Notes under the pieces: generated by a model
Database searches by the model: none
Told to the model about the DNA's origin: nothing
Seen by the model: only the letters and a program-made list of their open reading frames with translations
Shown: positions 16,329-24,597 of the stretch, one piece after another
Numbering within the stretch: position 1 is the first letter of the stretch
How the letters are laid out: each line of letters opens with the position of its first letter
Program-made: the position numbers and the translations under genes
Origin: Nocardia sp.
GTDB lineage: Bacteria; Actinomycetota; Actinomycetes; Mycobacteriales; Mycobacteriaceae
DNA length: 59,890 bases
Direction of reading: 5' to 3'
NCBI GenBank assembly: GCA_014360565.1
Contig: JACIXH010000010.1
Location: forward strand, 1 to 59,890

Positions 16329-17426
16329 CTAGAACCTCACCCTCGGGTCGATCAGCGCGACGATGGCGTCGACGATGAAACTCATCACCGCGACGACCAG
16401 CGCGATGAACGCCACGATGCCCTGCACCGCGATGAAATCGCGCGCCCGCAGATACTCGGTGAGCTGATAGCCCAGGCCTTTCCATTCGAACGTGGTCTCG
16501 GTGAGCACCGCACCGCCGAGCATCATCGCGATGCACATACCCATCACCGTGATGATCGGGATCATCGCGTTGCGCACCGCGTGCCTGCCGGTGACCACCC
16601 GCGCCGACAACCCGCGCGCCCGCGCCGCCTCGACGAAATCGCTGCGCAAGGTCTGGATCAGATTCACCCGCACCAGCCGCAGGAAGATGCCGCCGGTGAG
16701 CAGTCCGAGGGCCAGCGCGGGCAGCACCGCGTGTTCGAGTACGTCGAGCACGTAGGACGGCTCGCCGTAGAGGATCGAGTCGACGATCAGGATGTTGGTC
16801 TTGGGCGAGACATGTTGCAGCGCAAGCTCAACGTCGGTGCTTGCTCGCCCGCCGACCGGGAACCAGCCCAGCCACACCGAGAAGATCAGTTTGAACAGCA
16901 TGCCCACGAAGAACACGGGCGCGGCGTAGGCCAGCACCGCGGAGAACCGCAGGAACGCGTCCGCGGCCGTATCCCGGTGTGTCGCGGCGTATCTACCCAG
17001 CGGGACACCGACGGCGAACGCGACGAGCAGACCCCAGAAGACGAGTTCGAAGGTGGCGGCACCGTAGGTGATCACCACCTCGCTGATCGCCTGGTTGTCC
17101 TGGGTCCGCCCGAAGTCGCCGTGCAGGAAGCCGCTGATGTACTCCCAATATTGCGTCAGGACAGGGCGATTGAGCCCCGCGGCTTCCTTGCGCTCCTCGA
17201 TCTGGTCCTGGGTCAGCCGACCGCCCATCGCCGCGCTGATCGGGTCGCCGATCACCCGCATCAGGAAGAACACCACTGTCACCAGCAACCATGCGGTCGG
17301 CAGAATCAGCAACAGCCGAATCAGCAGGTACCGCAGCAAAGCCACCTGGCGGGAACCCCCGCCGCGCATCCACCCGAAACGCCGCGCCCGGACCGGTGAT
17401 CCGGGCGCGGCGGCAACGTCACTCAC
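16329..17426 (-). CDS. Peptide ABC importer permease (DppB-like)
   Basis: 365 residues. Residues 1-25 are a Gly/Arg-rich cytoplasmic extension, followed by the first helix (about 28-52) and the standard DppB loop R-L-T-Q-D-Q-I-E-E-R-K-E-A-A-G-L-N-R-P. The coupling motif is in the E-A-A-R-A-R-G-L-S segment (about 278-286). The GTG start overlaps the binding-protein stop (GTGA). The order binding protein, DppB, DppC, double ATPase is the full set for an importer. Confidence 0.93.
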   Translation of the reverse strand: MSDVAAAPGSPVRARRFGWMRGGGSRQVALLRYLLIRLLLILPTAWLLVTVVFFLMRVIGDPISAAMGGRLTQDQIEERKEAAGLNRPVLTQYWEYISGFLHGDFGRTQDNQAISEVVITYGAATFELVFWGLLVAFAVGVPLGRYAATHRDTAADAFLRFSAVLAYAAPVFFVGMLFKLIFSVWLGWFPVGGRASTDVELALQHVSPKTNILIVDSILYGEPSYVLDVLEHAVLPALALGLLTGGIFLRLVRVNLIQTLRSDFVEAARARGLSARVVTGRHAVRNAMIPIITVMGMCIAMMLGGAVLTETTFEWKGLGYQLTEYLRARDFIAVQGIVAFIALVVAVMSFIVDAIVALIDPRVRF

Positions 17427-19030
17427 TTGCTCAGAACCGTGAACCGGAACTTGAAGGAGCCGTCGAGGGTTTGATCGACACCGTTGACGCCCGGCTTCGA
17501 TACCGCAACCTGCTTACCCGAGAGCAGCGGCAGAGTCGGCAGGAAGTTCTGCGCCAGATCGGTCTGGACCTTCTTCAGCATCTCGGTGCGCTTCACCGGG
17601 TCGGACTCGGTGGCCTCGGCGGTCAGCTGTGCGTTGATGCCGGGGTTCTCGAAGTGCGACTGCAGGAAGTTGTTCGGGCCGAAGAACGGCGTCAGGTAGT
17701 TGTCGGCGTCCGGGAAGTCCGGGAACCAGCCGAACTGGTACATCGGGTAGCCGTCGGAAGCGCGCTCCCGCTGATAGGTCACCCACTCGGTGGACTGCAG
17801 GTTCACCTTGAACAGACCCGAGGCCTCGAGCTGTGACTTGACCGCCGCGTACTCCTCCGAGGAACTGGAGCCGTAGTGGTCGGGGTTGTACTGCAGGTTC
17901 AGCGTCACCGGGGCGGTGACGCCGGCGTCGGCGAGGAATTTCGCGGCCGCGGCCTTGTCGGGCTTGGCGCCGTAGAGCTCCTTGAGCGGCTCGGCCGAAC
18001 CGGCCATGCCCTGCGGCACGTAGCCGAAGGCGGGCTGGTAGGTCCCCTTGTAGACGCCGGCGGCCAGCGCCTCACGGTCGATCGAGGACGCGAATGCCTT
18101 GCGCACGGCCAGCTTCTGCTCCGGGGTGTCGCCCGGCATGGTGTTCATGTTGAACACCACGTAGCGCAGCTCGCCGCCGGGGCCGTCGGTGACCTTCACC
18201 TTGGAATCGGCTCGCAGGGAGTCGATGTCGGTGGGGGTGAACGAGCGGTAGCCGACGTCGATGGCGCCGTTCTGCAGGTCCAGCTTCAGGTTGTCGGAGG
18301 TCGCGTAGTACTTGGTCGAGACCGTGGTGTTCTTCGGCGTGCCGAGGATGCCCTGATAGTCGGGGTTGGCCTGGTACTCGACGAGTTTGTTCTTGTCATA
18401 GCTCGAGATCGTGTACGGGCCGGAATAGCCCTTGGCCTTGACGACCTCGTCGTCGGTGGCCACCTTGTCGGCGGGCAGCGACAACTCGTCGACGATCGGA
18501 CCGGCCTGGGTCGGCAGGATCGTCGGGAAGGTCTGATCATTGGCGACCTTGAGTGTGAACGCGACGGTGAGATCGTCGATCAGGTCGGTCTTTTCGAGGT
18601 TGCCGAGCAGCGAGGCAGGACCGTGCGGATCGTTGATCTTCACCATCCGGTCGAAGGAGAACTTCACGCTCTTGGCGGTCAGCGGGTTGCCATTGGCGAA
18701 CTTCAGCCCGGACTTGATCTTGCAGGTATAGACAGTGGGAGTGGTGAATTCGCACTTTTCTGCCGCATCGGGCTTGGGCGTGGTATCGCCCGGAGCGAAG
18801 TTCAGCAGATACGAATAGATCTGGTTCTCCACCAGCAGCGAGCCGTTGTCATAGGCCGCGGCCGGGTCGAGCGAGAAGATCTTGTCGGTGGTGCCGACGA
18901 CCAGGCCCGCACCGGAGCCCGCCTCATCGGTGCGGCCGGAGCCACAACCGGCCAGCGCGGCGGCAACGGCGGCGGCAATACCCACTGCGGCAATTCGTTT
19001 CGCGCGCATACTTCGTGCCTTGTTCAACAT
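17423..19030 (-). CDS. Peptide ABC importer solute-binding lipoprotein
   Basis: 535 residues of the SBP_bac_5 (OppA/DppA) family. It captures the substrate outside the membrane and delivers it to the permeases. A lipoprotein signal is clear: a basic start M-L-N-K-A-R-S-M-R-A-K-R, a hydrophobic helix and lipobox A-L-A-G-C with the lipidated Cys at 29. The mature part shows family segments L-D-P-A-A-A-Y-D and F-S-F-D-R-M-V-K. I chose the ATG at 19030 because ggga is correctly spaced; a later ATG seven codons downstream would also keep the signal peptide. It heads the transporter operon, transcribed toward purM. Ligand unknown. Confidence 0.92.
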   Translation of the reverse strand: MLNKARSMRAKRIAAVGIAAAVAAALAGCGSGRTDEAGSGAGLVVGTTDKIFSLDPAAAYDNGSLLVENQIYSYLLNFAPGDTTPKPDAAEKCEFTTPTVYTCKIKSGLKFANGNPLTAKSVKFSFDRMVKINDPHGPASLLGNLEKTDLIDDLTVAFTLKVANDQTFPTILPTQAGPIVDELSLPADKVATDDEVVKAKGYSGPYTISSYDKNKLVEYQANPDYQGILGTPKNTTVSTKYYATSDNLKLDLQNGAIDVGYRSFTPTDIDSLRADSKVKVTDGPGGELRYVVFNMNTMPGDTPEQKLAVRKAFASSIDREALAAGVYKGTYQPAFGYVPQGMAGSAEPLKELYGAKPDKAAAAKFLADAGVTAPVTLNLQYNPDHYGSSSSEEYAAVKSQLEASGLFKVNLQSTEWVTYQRERASDGYPMYQFGWFPDFPDADNYLTPFFGPNNFLQSHFENPGINAQLTAEATESDPVKRTEMLKKVQTDLAQNFLPTLPLLSGKQVAVSKPGVNGVDQTLDGSFKFRFTVLSK

Positions 19031-19230
19031 CAGGTCCCATTCTCGAACGCCGCGCAGCCGTCGCACCCGGATCACAGAGGCGACGACTACATGGTGAGCT
19101 AGCGATATATCGAGGGACCGTACAGGTGAACCATTACCGGCCAGTTTCAAATGGTCGGAAATATTGCCGCCATGTTATGAACTAATCTTACGAAATCAGC
19201 AGGTGCCGGAATTACTCTCGTACACAACAC

Positions 19231-19268
19231 AAAAGGGGCCGACCAGGTTTATCCTGTCCGACCCCCTT
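19231..19268 (-). terminator. Terminator after purF
   Basis: An imperfect stem (19251-19268 with 19231-19247) on the minus strand is followed by a TTTT run. It lies about 36 bp past the purF stop and should isolate purF from the transporter operon. Confidence 0.65.
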
Positions 19269-19304
19269 GCGAGGCGTGCGCTTGCCGAGTGCACGGCACC
19301 CGAG

Positions 19305-20885
19305 CTATGGACGGCTGAGCGCGTCCACGTTGGCGTTCTCGCCGAGCAGCTTCGACTCGGCCTTGCCCGAGAGCATCCCCTCGAGCACGTTCTTGCCGAT
19401 GGCGGCCTCCGGCGGCAGCTCGATCGGGTAGTCGCCGGTGAAGCAGGCGGTGCACAGTCGCGAGCGCGGCTGTTCGGTGGCGGCGATCATGCCCTCGGTG
19501 GAGACGTAGCCGAGAGTGTCGGCGCCGATCGAGCGGCGCACGTTCTCGATCATGTCGGCGTAGCTGTCGTCGGCGCCGGTGCCGTTGGCGATCAGCTCCG
19601 CGCGCGAGGCGAAGTCGATGCCGTAGAAGCACGGCCACTTCACCGGCGGCGACGCGATGCGCACGTGGATCTCGAGCGCACCCGACTCGCGCAGCATGCG
19701 GATCAGCGCACGTTGGGTGTTGCCGCGCACGATCGAGTCGTCGACGACGATGAGTCGTTTGCCACGGATCACTTCACGCAACGGGTTGAGCTTGAGCCGG
19801 ATGCCGAGCTGACGGATCGTCTGGCTGGGCTGGATGAAGGTACGGCCCACATAGGCGTTCTTCATCAGGCCCTGGCCGTATGGAATGCCGGAGCCCTGGG
19901 CGTAACCGACCGCGGCGGGCGTGCCCGACTCGGGCACCGGGATCACCAGATCGGCATCGACCGGATGCTCCTTGGCCAGCTTGCGGCCGATCTCCACGCG
20001 AGTGGAGTGCACCGAACGTCCCGCGATCGTGGTGTCGGGGCGCGCCAGGTACACGTACTCGAAGACGCAGCCCTTGGGTTCGGGATTGGCGAAACGCATG
20101 GAGCGCACGCCTTCGGAGTCGATGGCCAGCAGCTCGCCCGGCTCGATCTCGCGAACGAACGCGGCGCCCACGATGTCGAGTGCGGCGGTTTCCGACGCGA
20201 CGACCCAGCCACGGTCGAGCCTGCCGAGCACCAGTGGGCGCACGCCGTGCGGGTCGCGCGCGGCGTAGAGGGTGTGCTCGTCCATGAACGTGAGGCAGAA
20301 CGCGCCACGCAACTGCGGCAGCAGTTCCATCGCGGCGGCCTCGATGCTGGAGTCGGCCGAGGCGTGCGCCAGCAGCGCGGTGACGATGTCGGAGTCGGAG
20401 GTGGCGCCGGTCATCTGCGGGCGGCCGTTGATCACGGACTCGCCGATCAGGCCGAGTTCGCGTGCGCGCCCGGCCAATTCGGCGGTGTTCACCAAATTGC
20501 CGTTGTGGCCGAGCGCCAAGCCGGAGCCGACGGAGGTGGTGCGGAATATCGGCTGCGCGTTCTCCCAGGTGACCCCACCGGTGGTGGAGTAGCGGCAGTG
20601 TCCGACGGCGATATGCCCCGGCATGGCCGCGAGGGTCTGCTCGTCGAAGACCTGGGAGACCAGGCCGAGATCTTTGAAGACCAGGATCTGTGACCCGTTG
20701 GAAACGGCGATTCCGGCCGCTTCCTGCCCGTGATGCTGCAGGGCGTACAGACCGTAGTAGGTGAGCTTGGCCACGTCTTCGTCAGGAGCCCAGACGCCGA
20801 AGACGCCACACTCCTCGCGAGGGTCGTGTTCGATCTCGTCGGGGGTCGTTGGCGTGGGGACGATCGTGGGTTCGGCGTCGGTCAC
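19305..20885 (-). CDS. purF: Amidophosphoribosyltransferase
   Basis: 526 residues as a precursor. It makes phosphoribosylamine from PRPP and glutamine, the first committed purine step and the main feedback point. The start is GTG at 20885, set by gggag 6 nt upstream. A 25-residue propeptide ends P-R-E-E, and the catalytic N-terminal nucleophile is Cys26 (C-G-V-F-G-V-W), exposed by self-cleavage. The PRPP loop reads V-V-D-D-S-I-V-R-G-N-T. Cysteines in P-C-F-Y-G and C-T-A-C-F-T-G-D-Y-P mark the B. subtilis-type enzyme with a [4Fe-4S] cluster, which makes it oxygen-sensitive. Confidence 0.97.
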   Translation of the reverse strand: MTDAEPTIVPTPTTPDEIEHDPREECGVFGVWAPDEDVAKLTYYGLYALQHHGQEAAGIAVSNGSQILVFKDLGLVSQVFDEQTLAAMPGHIAVGHCRYSTTGGVTWENAQPIFRTTSVGSGLALGHNGNLVNTAELAGRARELGLIGESVINGRPQMTGATSDSDIVTALLAHASADSSIEAAAMELLPQLRGAFCLTFMDEHTLYAARDPHGVRPLVLGRLDRGWVVASETAALDIVGAAFVREIEPGELLAIDSEGVRSMRFANPEPKGCVFEYVYLARPDTTIAGRSVHSTRVEIGRKLAKEHPVDADLVIPVPESGTPAAVGYAQGSGIPYGQGLMKNAYVGRTFIQPSQTIRQLGIRLKLNPLREVIRGKRLIVVDDSIVRGNTQRALIRMLRESGALEIHVRIASPPVKWPCFYGIDFASRAELIANGTGADDSYADMIENVRRSIGADTLGYVSTEGMIAATEQPRSRLCTACFTGDYPIELPPEAAIGKNVLEGMLSGKAESKLLGENANVDALSRP

Positions 20886-21028
20886 CGTTTGCTCCCTGTT
20901 CGGGCGGGCTGGGGGCACTCATCAGTCTACGGGTCATCTCGGACAGGTAATACGCCCGCTCGCATCCGGAGGGCAATCACCTGCAATTTGTCGCTGATTC
21001 ATTGCTGATCGCTGTTACCGTGCCGATT

Positions 21029-22465
21029 GTGACCAGGGACGAGGGTGCGAACGAACAGGCCGGTCGGACCGGTTCGGACAGTTCCAACGCCGAAACCGAG
21101 CCCGCGAATTCCGGTCGGGCGAGGGGCAGCACAGCGAGATCTGCCACACGTGAGCTCCGGCGCGCCGAGTTCGTGCGCATGATCGCGCGTCCGACGGTCG
21201 TGCTCGCGATCCTCACCGCCCTGCTCGGCGTCATGTACCTCGACTACGTGGCCGATCCCGAAGGCAATCTGCACGACTTCCCGATGGCGGTGGTCAACCT
21301 CGATGTCGGCGATGTCACCGCCGCGGGCGCGCGGGTCGACTTCGGCGCGCAGGTCACCGACGCGCTGGTCGAGGGCATCCCGAAGGACAAGGTCGACCTG
21401 CGCGTGATGGGCGTCACCGAATCCGAGCGGCAACTGCGCAACGGCGAGATCTACGGCGCGATCGTCATTCCCGGTGACTTCAGCAAACGGCTCGGCATCC
21501 TCGGCGCCGGTTCGGTCGTCGCGGGCGAGATGGAACGCCCGGTGATCACCTTGCAGACCAACCCGCGCCTGGGCGCGTACGGCACCCAGATCACCAGACG
21601 AATCGGTGACCAGGCACTCACCGAGGTCGACAAGCAGGTCGGCATCCAGCTCACCGACCAGGTGCGCGCGGCGTTGGCGGATCAGCCAGAGGGCGCCCCG
21701 CCGACCCAGGTCTCCGGCGCGGCGATGCTGACCCTGCAACACCCGGTCGACATCGTCGAGTCCGAGTTCCGCCCATTGCCCGGCGGCACCGGCGAAGGAC
21801 TCACCGCCTTCTTCTACGCATTGCTGCTGCTGCTCGCGGGCATGATCGGCGCGATGGTCGTGCACACGATGACCGATGCCCACCTGGGTTTCGTGCCCAA
21901 CGAATACGGGCCGTTCTATCTGCACCACGAGCCGGTGAAGATCTCCCGCCTGGGAACCCTGTTGGTCAAGTGGGGCGTGATGGTGGTGGTGTCGCTGGTT
22001 GTCGCGCTGGTCTATCTACTCGTCGCCGCAGTGTTGGACATGCCCGTCGGCAACGCCTTCGGCCTCTACCTGTTCTCGGTGCTGTGCCTGATCGCCTGCG
22101 GTTGGACCGGACTGACCATGCTCGCCGTCTTCGGCACGCCGGGTCTGCTGATCAACATGGTCCTGTTCGTCATCCTCGGGCTGCCTTCCTCTGGCGGCAC
22201 CGTCCCCATCGAGGCCACGCCCAAGTACCTCACCTGGCTCGCCGAATTCGAGCCGATGCACCAGGTCTACCTGGGTGTTCGCTCGATCCTCTACTTCGAC
22301 TCCAACTACGACGCAGGCCTGGGCCGCGGCACCTTCATGGCCTTGCTCGGCATCGCGATCGCCGTGGTCCTCGGCGTCGCCGTCACCAAGTTCTACGACA
22401 GCAAGGGCCTGCACCGCGAGAATCTGTTCTTGCGCGACGCACCCGAAACCACTCGTACCAGCTGA
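21029..22465 (+). CDS. YhgE/Pip-type (DUF3533-like) membrane protein
   Basis: 478 residues from the GTG at 21029 (a TTG 27 bp earlier is in frame). Residues 1-50 are polar. One helix (about 57-75) is followed by a large extracytoplasmic domain (about 76-255) with the A-V-V-N-L-D and G-A-I-V-I-P segments of YhgE/Pip proteins, then five or six helices (about 257-460). This topology is that of ABC-2-like or MmpL-like accessory exporters. The family includes phage-infection protein Pip and type VII secretion-linked YhgE, but no partner ATPase or secretion gene is adjacent. The function is unknown. It converges on the SCP-like gene. Confidence 0.8.
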   Translation: MTRDEGANEQAGRTGSDSSNAETEPANSGRARGSTARSATRELRRAEFVRMIARPTVVLAILTALLGVMYLDYVADPEGNLHDFPMAVVNLDVGDVTAAGARVDFGAQVTDALVEGIPKDKVDLRVMGVTESERQLRNGEIYGAIVIPGDFSKRLGILGAGSVVAGEMERPVITLQTNPRLGAYGTQITRRIGDQALTEVDKQVGIQLTDQVRAALADQPEGAPPTQVSGAAMLTLQHPVDIVESEFRPLPGGTGEGLTAFFYALLLLLAGMIGAMVVHTMTDAHLGFVPNEYGPFYLHHEPVKISRLGTLLVKWGVMVVVSLVVALVYLLVAAVLDMPVGNAFGLYLFSVLCLIACGWTGLTMLAVFGTPGLLINMVLFVILGLPSSGGTVPIEATPKYLTWLAEFEPMHQVYLGVRSILYFDSNYDAGLGRGTFMALLGIAIAVVLGVAVTKFYDSKGLHRENLFLRDAPETTRTS

Positions 22466-22522
22466 CCGGCGCGGCCTTCCCGCTGCGCCGCCGCCTAGCC
22501 GCTCGACCCCGCGCCGGTCAGC
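22461..22522. terminator. Bidirectional hairpin at convergent ends
   Basis: Perfect 14-bp arms (22461-22474 and 22509-22522) separated by 34 bp bracket the junction of the two convergent genes. The arms include the ends of both coding regions (the stop of the left gene, the last codons of the right one). Confidence 0.5.
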
Positions 22523-22899
22523 GGCACGATCGGCAGCCATCCCGCGATCTCCCCAGCCCTGGTCCCCGACGCACTCACCACACCCGCCCGCACCGCCTCC
22601 TCGAACCCGAGCAGCCCGGTAGCCAGCAACAGCCAGGTCCGAGCATCCGTCTCGACAACATTCGGCGGATTCCCCCGAGTATGCCGAGGCCCCTCGATAC
22701 ATTGCACCGCCACGAACGGCGGCACCCGAACCTCCACCGAATGCCCCGGCGCACTCCCCGCCAACGCCCGCGCGGTCCCCTTCACCGCGGCCCCCAGCTC
22801 CCCCCGCCCCGGCACCGGCAACCCCGGATCCCGCAACCACTCCCCCACCCCCAACACAGCCGCCCGCACCTGGGCAGCATCAACCTTCTGTCGCGCCAT
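22495..22899 (-). CDS. Sterol-carrier-like protein
   Basis: 134 residues related to the bacterial SCP-orthologue family (Rv0807 type, encoded beside purF in mycobacteria). It begins M-A-R-Q-K-V-D-A-A-Q-V-R-A and contains the strand V-E-V-R-V-P-P-F-V-A-V-Q, then R-H-T-R-G-N-P-P-N-V-V-E-T-D-A-R-T-W-L-L-L-A-T-G, the conserved core. Such proteins are assumed to bind a hydrophobic ligand; none is proven. No signal peptide. The ATG at 22899 is preferred over an upstream in-frame start at 22929 because the extra residues are not conserved-looking. It diverges from the hydrolase gene. Confidence 0.78.
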   Translation of the reverse strand: MARQKVDAAQVRAAVLGVGEWLRDPGLPVPGRGELGAAVKGTARALAGSAPGHSVEVRVPPFVAVQCIEGPRHTRGNPPNVVETDARTWLLLATGLLGFEEAVRAGVVSASGTRAGEIAGWLPIVPLTGAGSSG

Positions 22900-23034
22900 T
22901 CCCCAGACGCTACCGAGCCCCACCGTCAAGCTGATGTTCGCCGCAGCTGAACCTTGCGCTCATGGCAAGGACTTCCGGCCACCGATCGAAAGCCCAGCGG
23001 CCCGGGCGGATGCTGCGCGTCGTACATTCGTCCT

Positions 23035-23901
23035 ATGAGTTTCATCGATCCACTGGAGCCGACCACGCTGCGATTGCGCGGTGCCGATGGGCTCACGCTG
23101 GTTGCCGACAGTTTCGGGGCGGACGGTGGGCCGCTGGTGGTGATGCTGCACGGTGGTGGACAGACCCGGCATTCGTGGAAGCGGACGGGGCGCGCGCTGG
23201 CGGCGGCGGGGATGCGGGTTGTCACCGTTGACGCGCGCGGGCACGGCGACAGTGAGTGGTCGCCGACGGCGGATTACTCGAGGACCGCGATGATCGGCGA
23301 CCTGCACGCCGTGCTCGCCCAGCTCGGTGCGACGCCGGCGGCCGGCGCGGTGGTGGTCGGGGCGAGCATGGGCGGGATCACCGGGCTGCTCGCTACCGCG
23401 ACGCCGGATGGCAGCGCCATCCGTGCGCTCGTGCTGGTCGACATCGTGCCCCGCTCGGAATCGGCGGGCGTGGCGCGCGTGATGGATTTCCTCGGCAGGC
23501 ATCGCGACGGCTTCGACACCCTCGATCAGGTGGCCGACGCGGTCGCCGCGTACATGCCGCACCGGCCGCGCCCCGACAACGCCGACGGCCTGCTGCGCAA
23601 CCTGCGTCAGCGGGACGGGCGCTGGTACTGGCACTGGGACCCCGACCTGATCAGCGACGTCAACGACGACCCGGAAGCCCGCATCGTCGAGATGGAAGCT
23701 GCCGCCGAGGCCTTGACCATCCCGGTCCTGCTGATCCGCGGCGGCAAGTCCGATGTGGTCAGCGATGAGGGCGCCGCGGCATTCCTCGCGCTGGCGCCGC
23801 ACGCCCGCCTGGCCGAGATCGGCGCGGCGGCCCACACCGCGGCGGGCGACGACAACGACGCCTTCACCGAGGCCGTGGCCGGTTTCGTCGCCACAGCCTG
23901 A
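23035..23901 (+). CDS. Alpha/beta hydrolase
   Basis: 288 residues, cytoplasmic, classic alpha/beta-hydrolase fold. The oxyanion segment is M-L-H-G-G-G-Q-T-R-H-S-W (37-48), the nucleophile is Ser111 in G-A-S-M-G-G, the acid is probably the Asp of R-G-G-K-S-D-V-V-S, and the catalytic His lies in A-A-H-T-A-A-G-D-D-N-D (near 271). D-A-R-G-H-G-D-S is also typical. It resembles peroxidase-like and epoxide-hydrolase-like members of the family; the substrate cannot be named. The start ATG follows 135 bp of shared divergent promoter region with the SCP-like gene. Confidence 0.88.
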   Translation: MSFIDPLEPTTLRLRGADGLTLVADSFGADGGPLVVMLHGGGQTRHSWKRTGRALAAAGMRVVTVDARGHGDSEWSPTADYSRTAMIGDLHAVLAQLGATPAAGAVVVGASMGGITGLLATATPDGSAIRALVLVDIVPRSESAGVARVMDFLGRHRDGFDTLDQVADAVAAYMPHRPRPDNADGLLRNLRQRDGRWYWHWDPDLISDVNDDPEARIVEMEAAAEALTIPVLLIRGGKSDVVSDEGAAAFLALAPHARLAEIGAAAHTAAGDDNDAFTEAVAGFVATA

Positions 23902-23967
23902 GCCTGGTCGTCCGTGCGCAACGGATGGCTGTTGCCCGGAACCTGCGGCCGCGCCCGAAAGCCACCG

Positions 23968-24597
23968 CTAGCGCTCACGCGCGTCGACCCATCGGGCAGC
24001 GGCGGGCGCGAGCGCTCCCCCGGCATTGAGCGCCAAGTGCAGCAGCGCCGGTGCGGTCGCGCTGCCGGATCGACGGCGGAGCTCACCGAAAACGAGGCCG
24101 GCGACGGTGGTGGCAAGGACCGTCGGGAGTACCGGATCGCCGACGGCTGTTGCCGGTTGGATGTGCCAGAGGCCGAAGTCGGTAGCGCTGAGCGCCAGGG
24201 CCGGGGCGCCGATACTCTCGGCCAGCAATGGGTCGAGGGTGCCCCGGAAGATCGCTTCTTCGGCCAGGACCGTACCGACTGGGATATGTAGCGCGATCCA
24301 TTCGAGCGTCGAGGTTTCCGGTGCGCGAACGGCGATTTCGAGCGGCAGGCGCCGAAGAGACGGAACCGCGAGCACGACGGCGTAACCGGCGAGCACGACC
24401 GCCGTGCTGGCGAGCCCCCACCGAAATCCACTGGGCGCCAACCAGTTCGGACTGCCGCGAAACACCTTCGTGTACCCCGCGGCGAAACCGATGTTCGCTG
24501 CGGTACGGCCGCGCAGCGGGAGGCCGAGGGAAGGTAGGACCCGGTTGTTCCAGAGGACCGGAAGGACCAGCGCCGCAACTGTTTCGAGTCGGCTCAC
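23968..24597 (-). CDS. CPBP-family intramembrane glutamic protease
   Basis: 209 residues with several membrane helices. The Abi/CAAX-protease motifs are complete: E-E-A-I-F-R (113-118), F-G-L-W-H (141-145) and H-L-A-L-N (187-191). In eukaryotes such enzymes process prenylated proteins; in bacteria they act in membrane proteolysis, bacteriocin self-immunity or anti-sigma cleavage. Nothing nearby suggests bacteriocin production. The GTG start overlaps the stop of the upstream PF10081 hydrolase (GTGA), so the two are coupled. Mycobacteria encode a similarly placed protein between purL and purF. Confidence 0.85.
   Translation of the reverse strand: MSRLETVAALVLPVLWNNRVLPSLGLPLRGRTAANIGFAAGYTKVFRGSPNWLAPSGFRWGLASTAVVLAGYAVVLAVPSLRRLPLEIAVRAPETSTLEWIALHIPVGTVLAEEAIFRGTLDPLLAESIGAPALALSATDFGLWHIQPATAVGDPVLPTVLATTVAGLVFGELRRRSGSATAPALLHLALNAGGALAPAAARWVDARER

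Noticed and set aside
19031..19230. Riboswitch or attenuator upstream of the peptide transporter operon
   Set aside because: The region has a cgatatatcg palindrome (19103-19112) and modest A/T richness, but I could not build a conserved riboswitch fold. A promoter is likely there, but the boxes are not convincing.
21029..22465. Part of a type VII secretion locus
   Set aside because: YhgE-like proteins occur at such loci, but no EccC, WXG100 or PE/PPE genes are present here.
23968..24597. Bacteriocin immunity or abortive-infection gene
   Set aside because: CPBP proteins can have these roles, but there is no bacteriocin precursor or defence gene nearby, and the gene is coupled to a housekeeping-type hydrolase.
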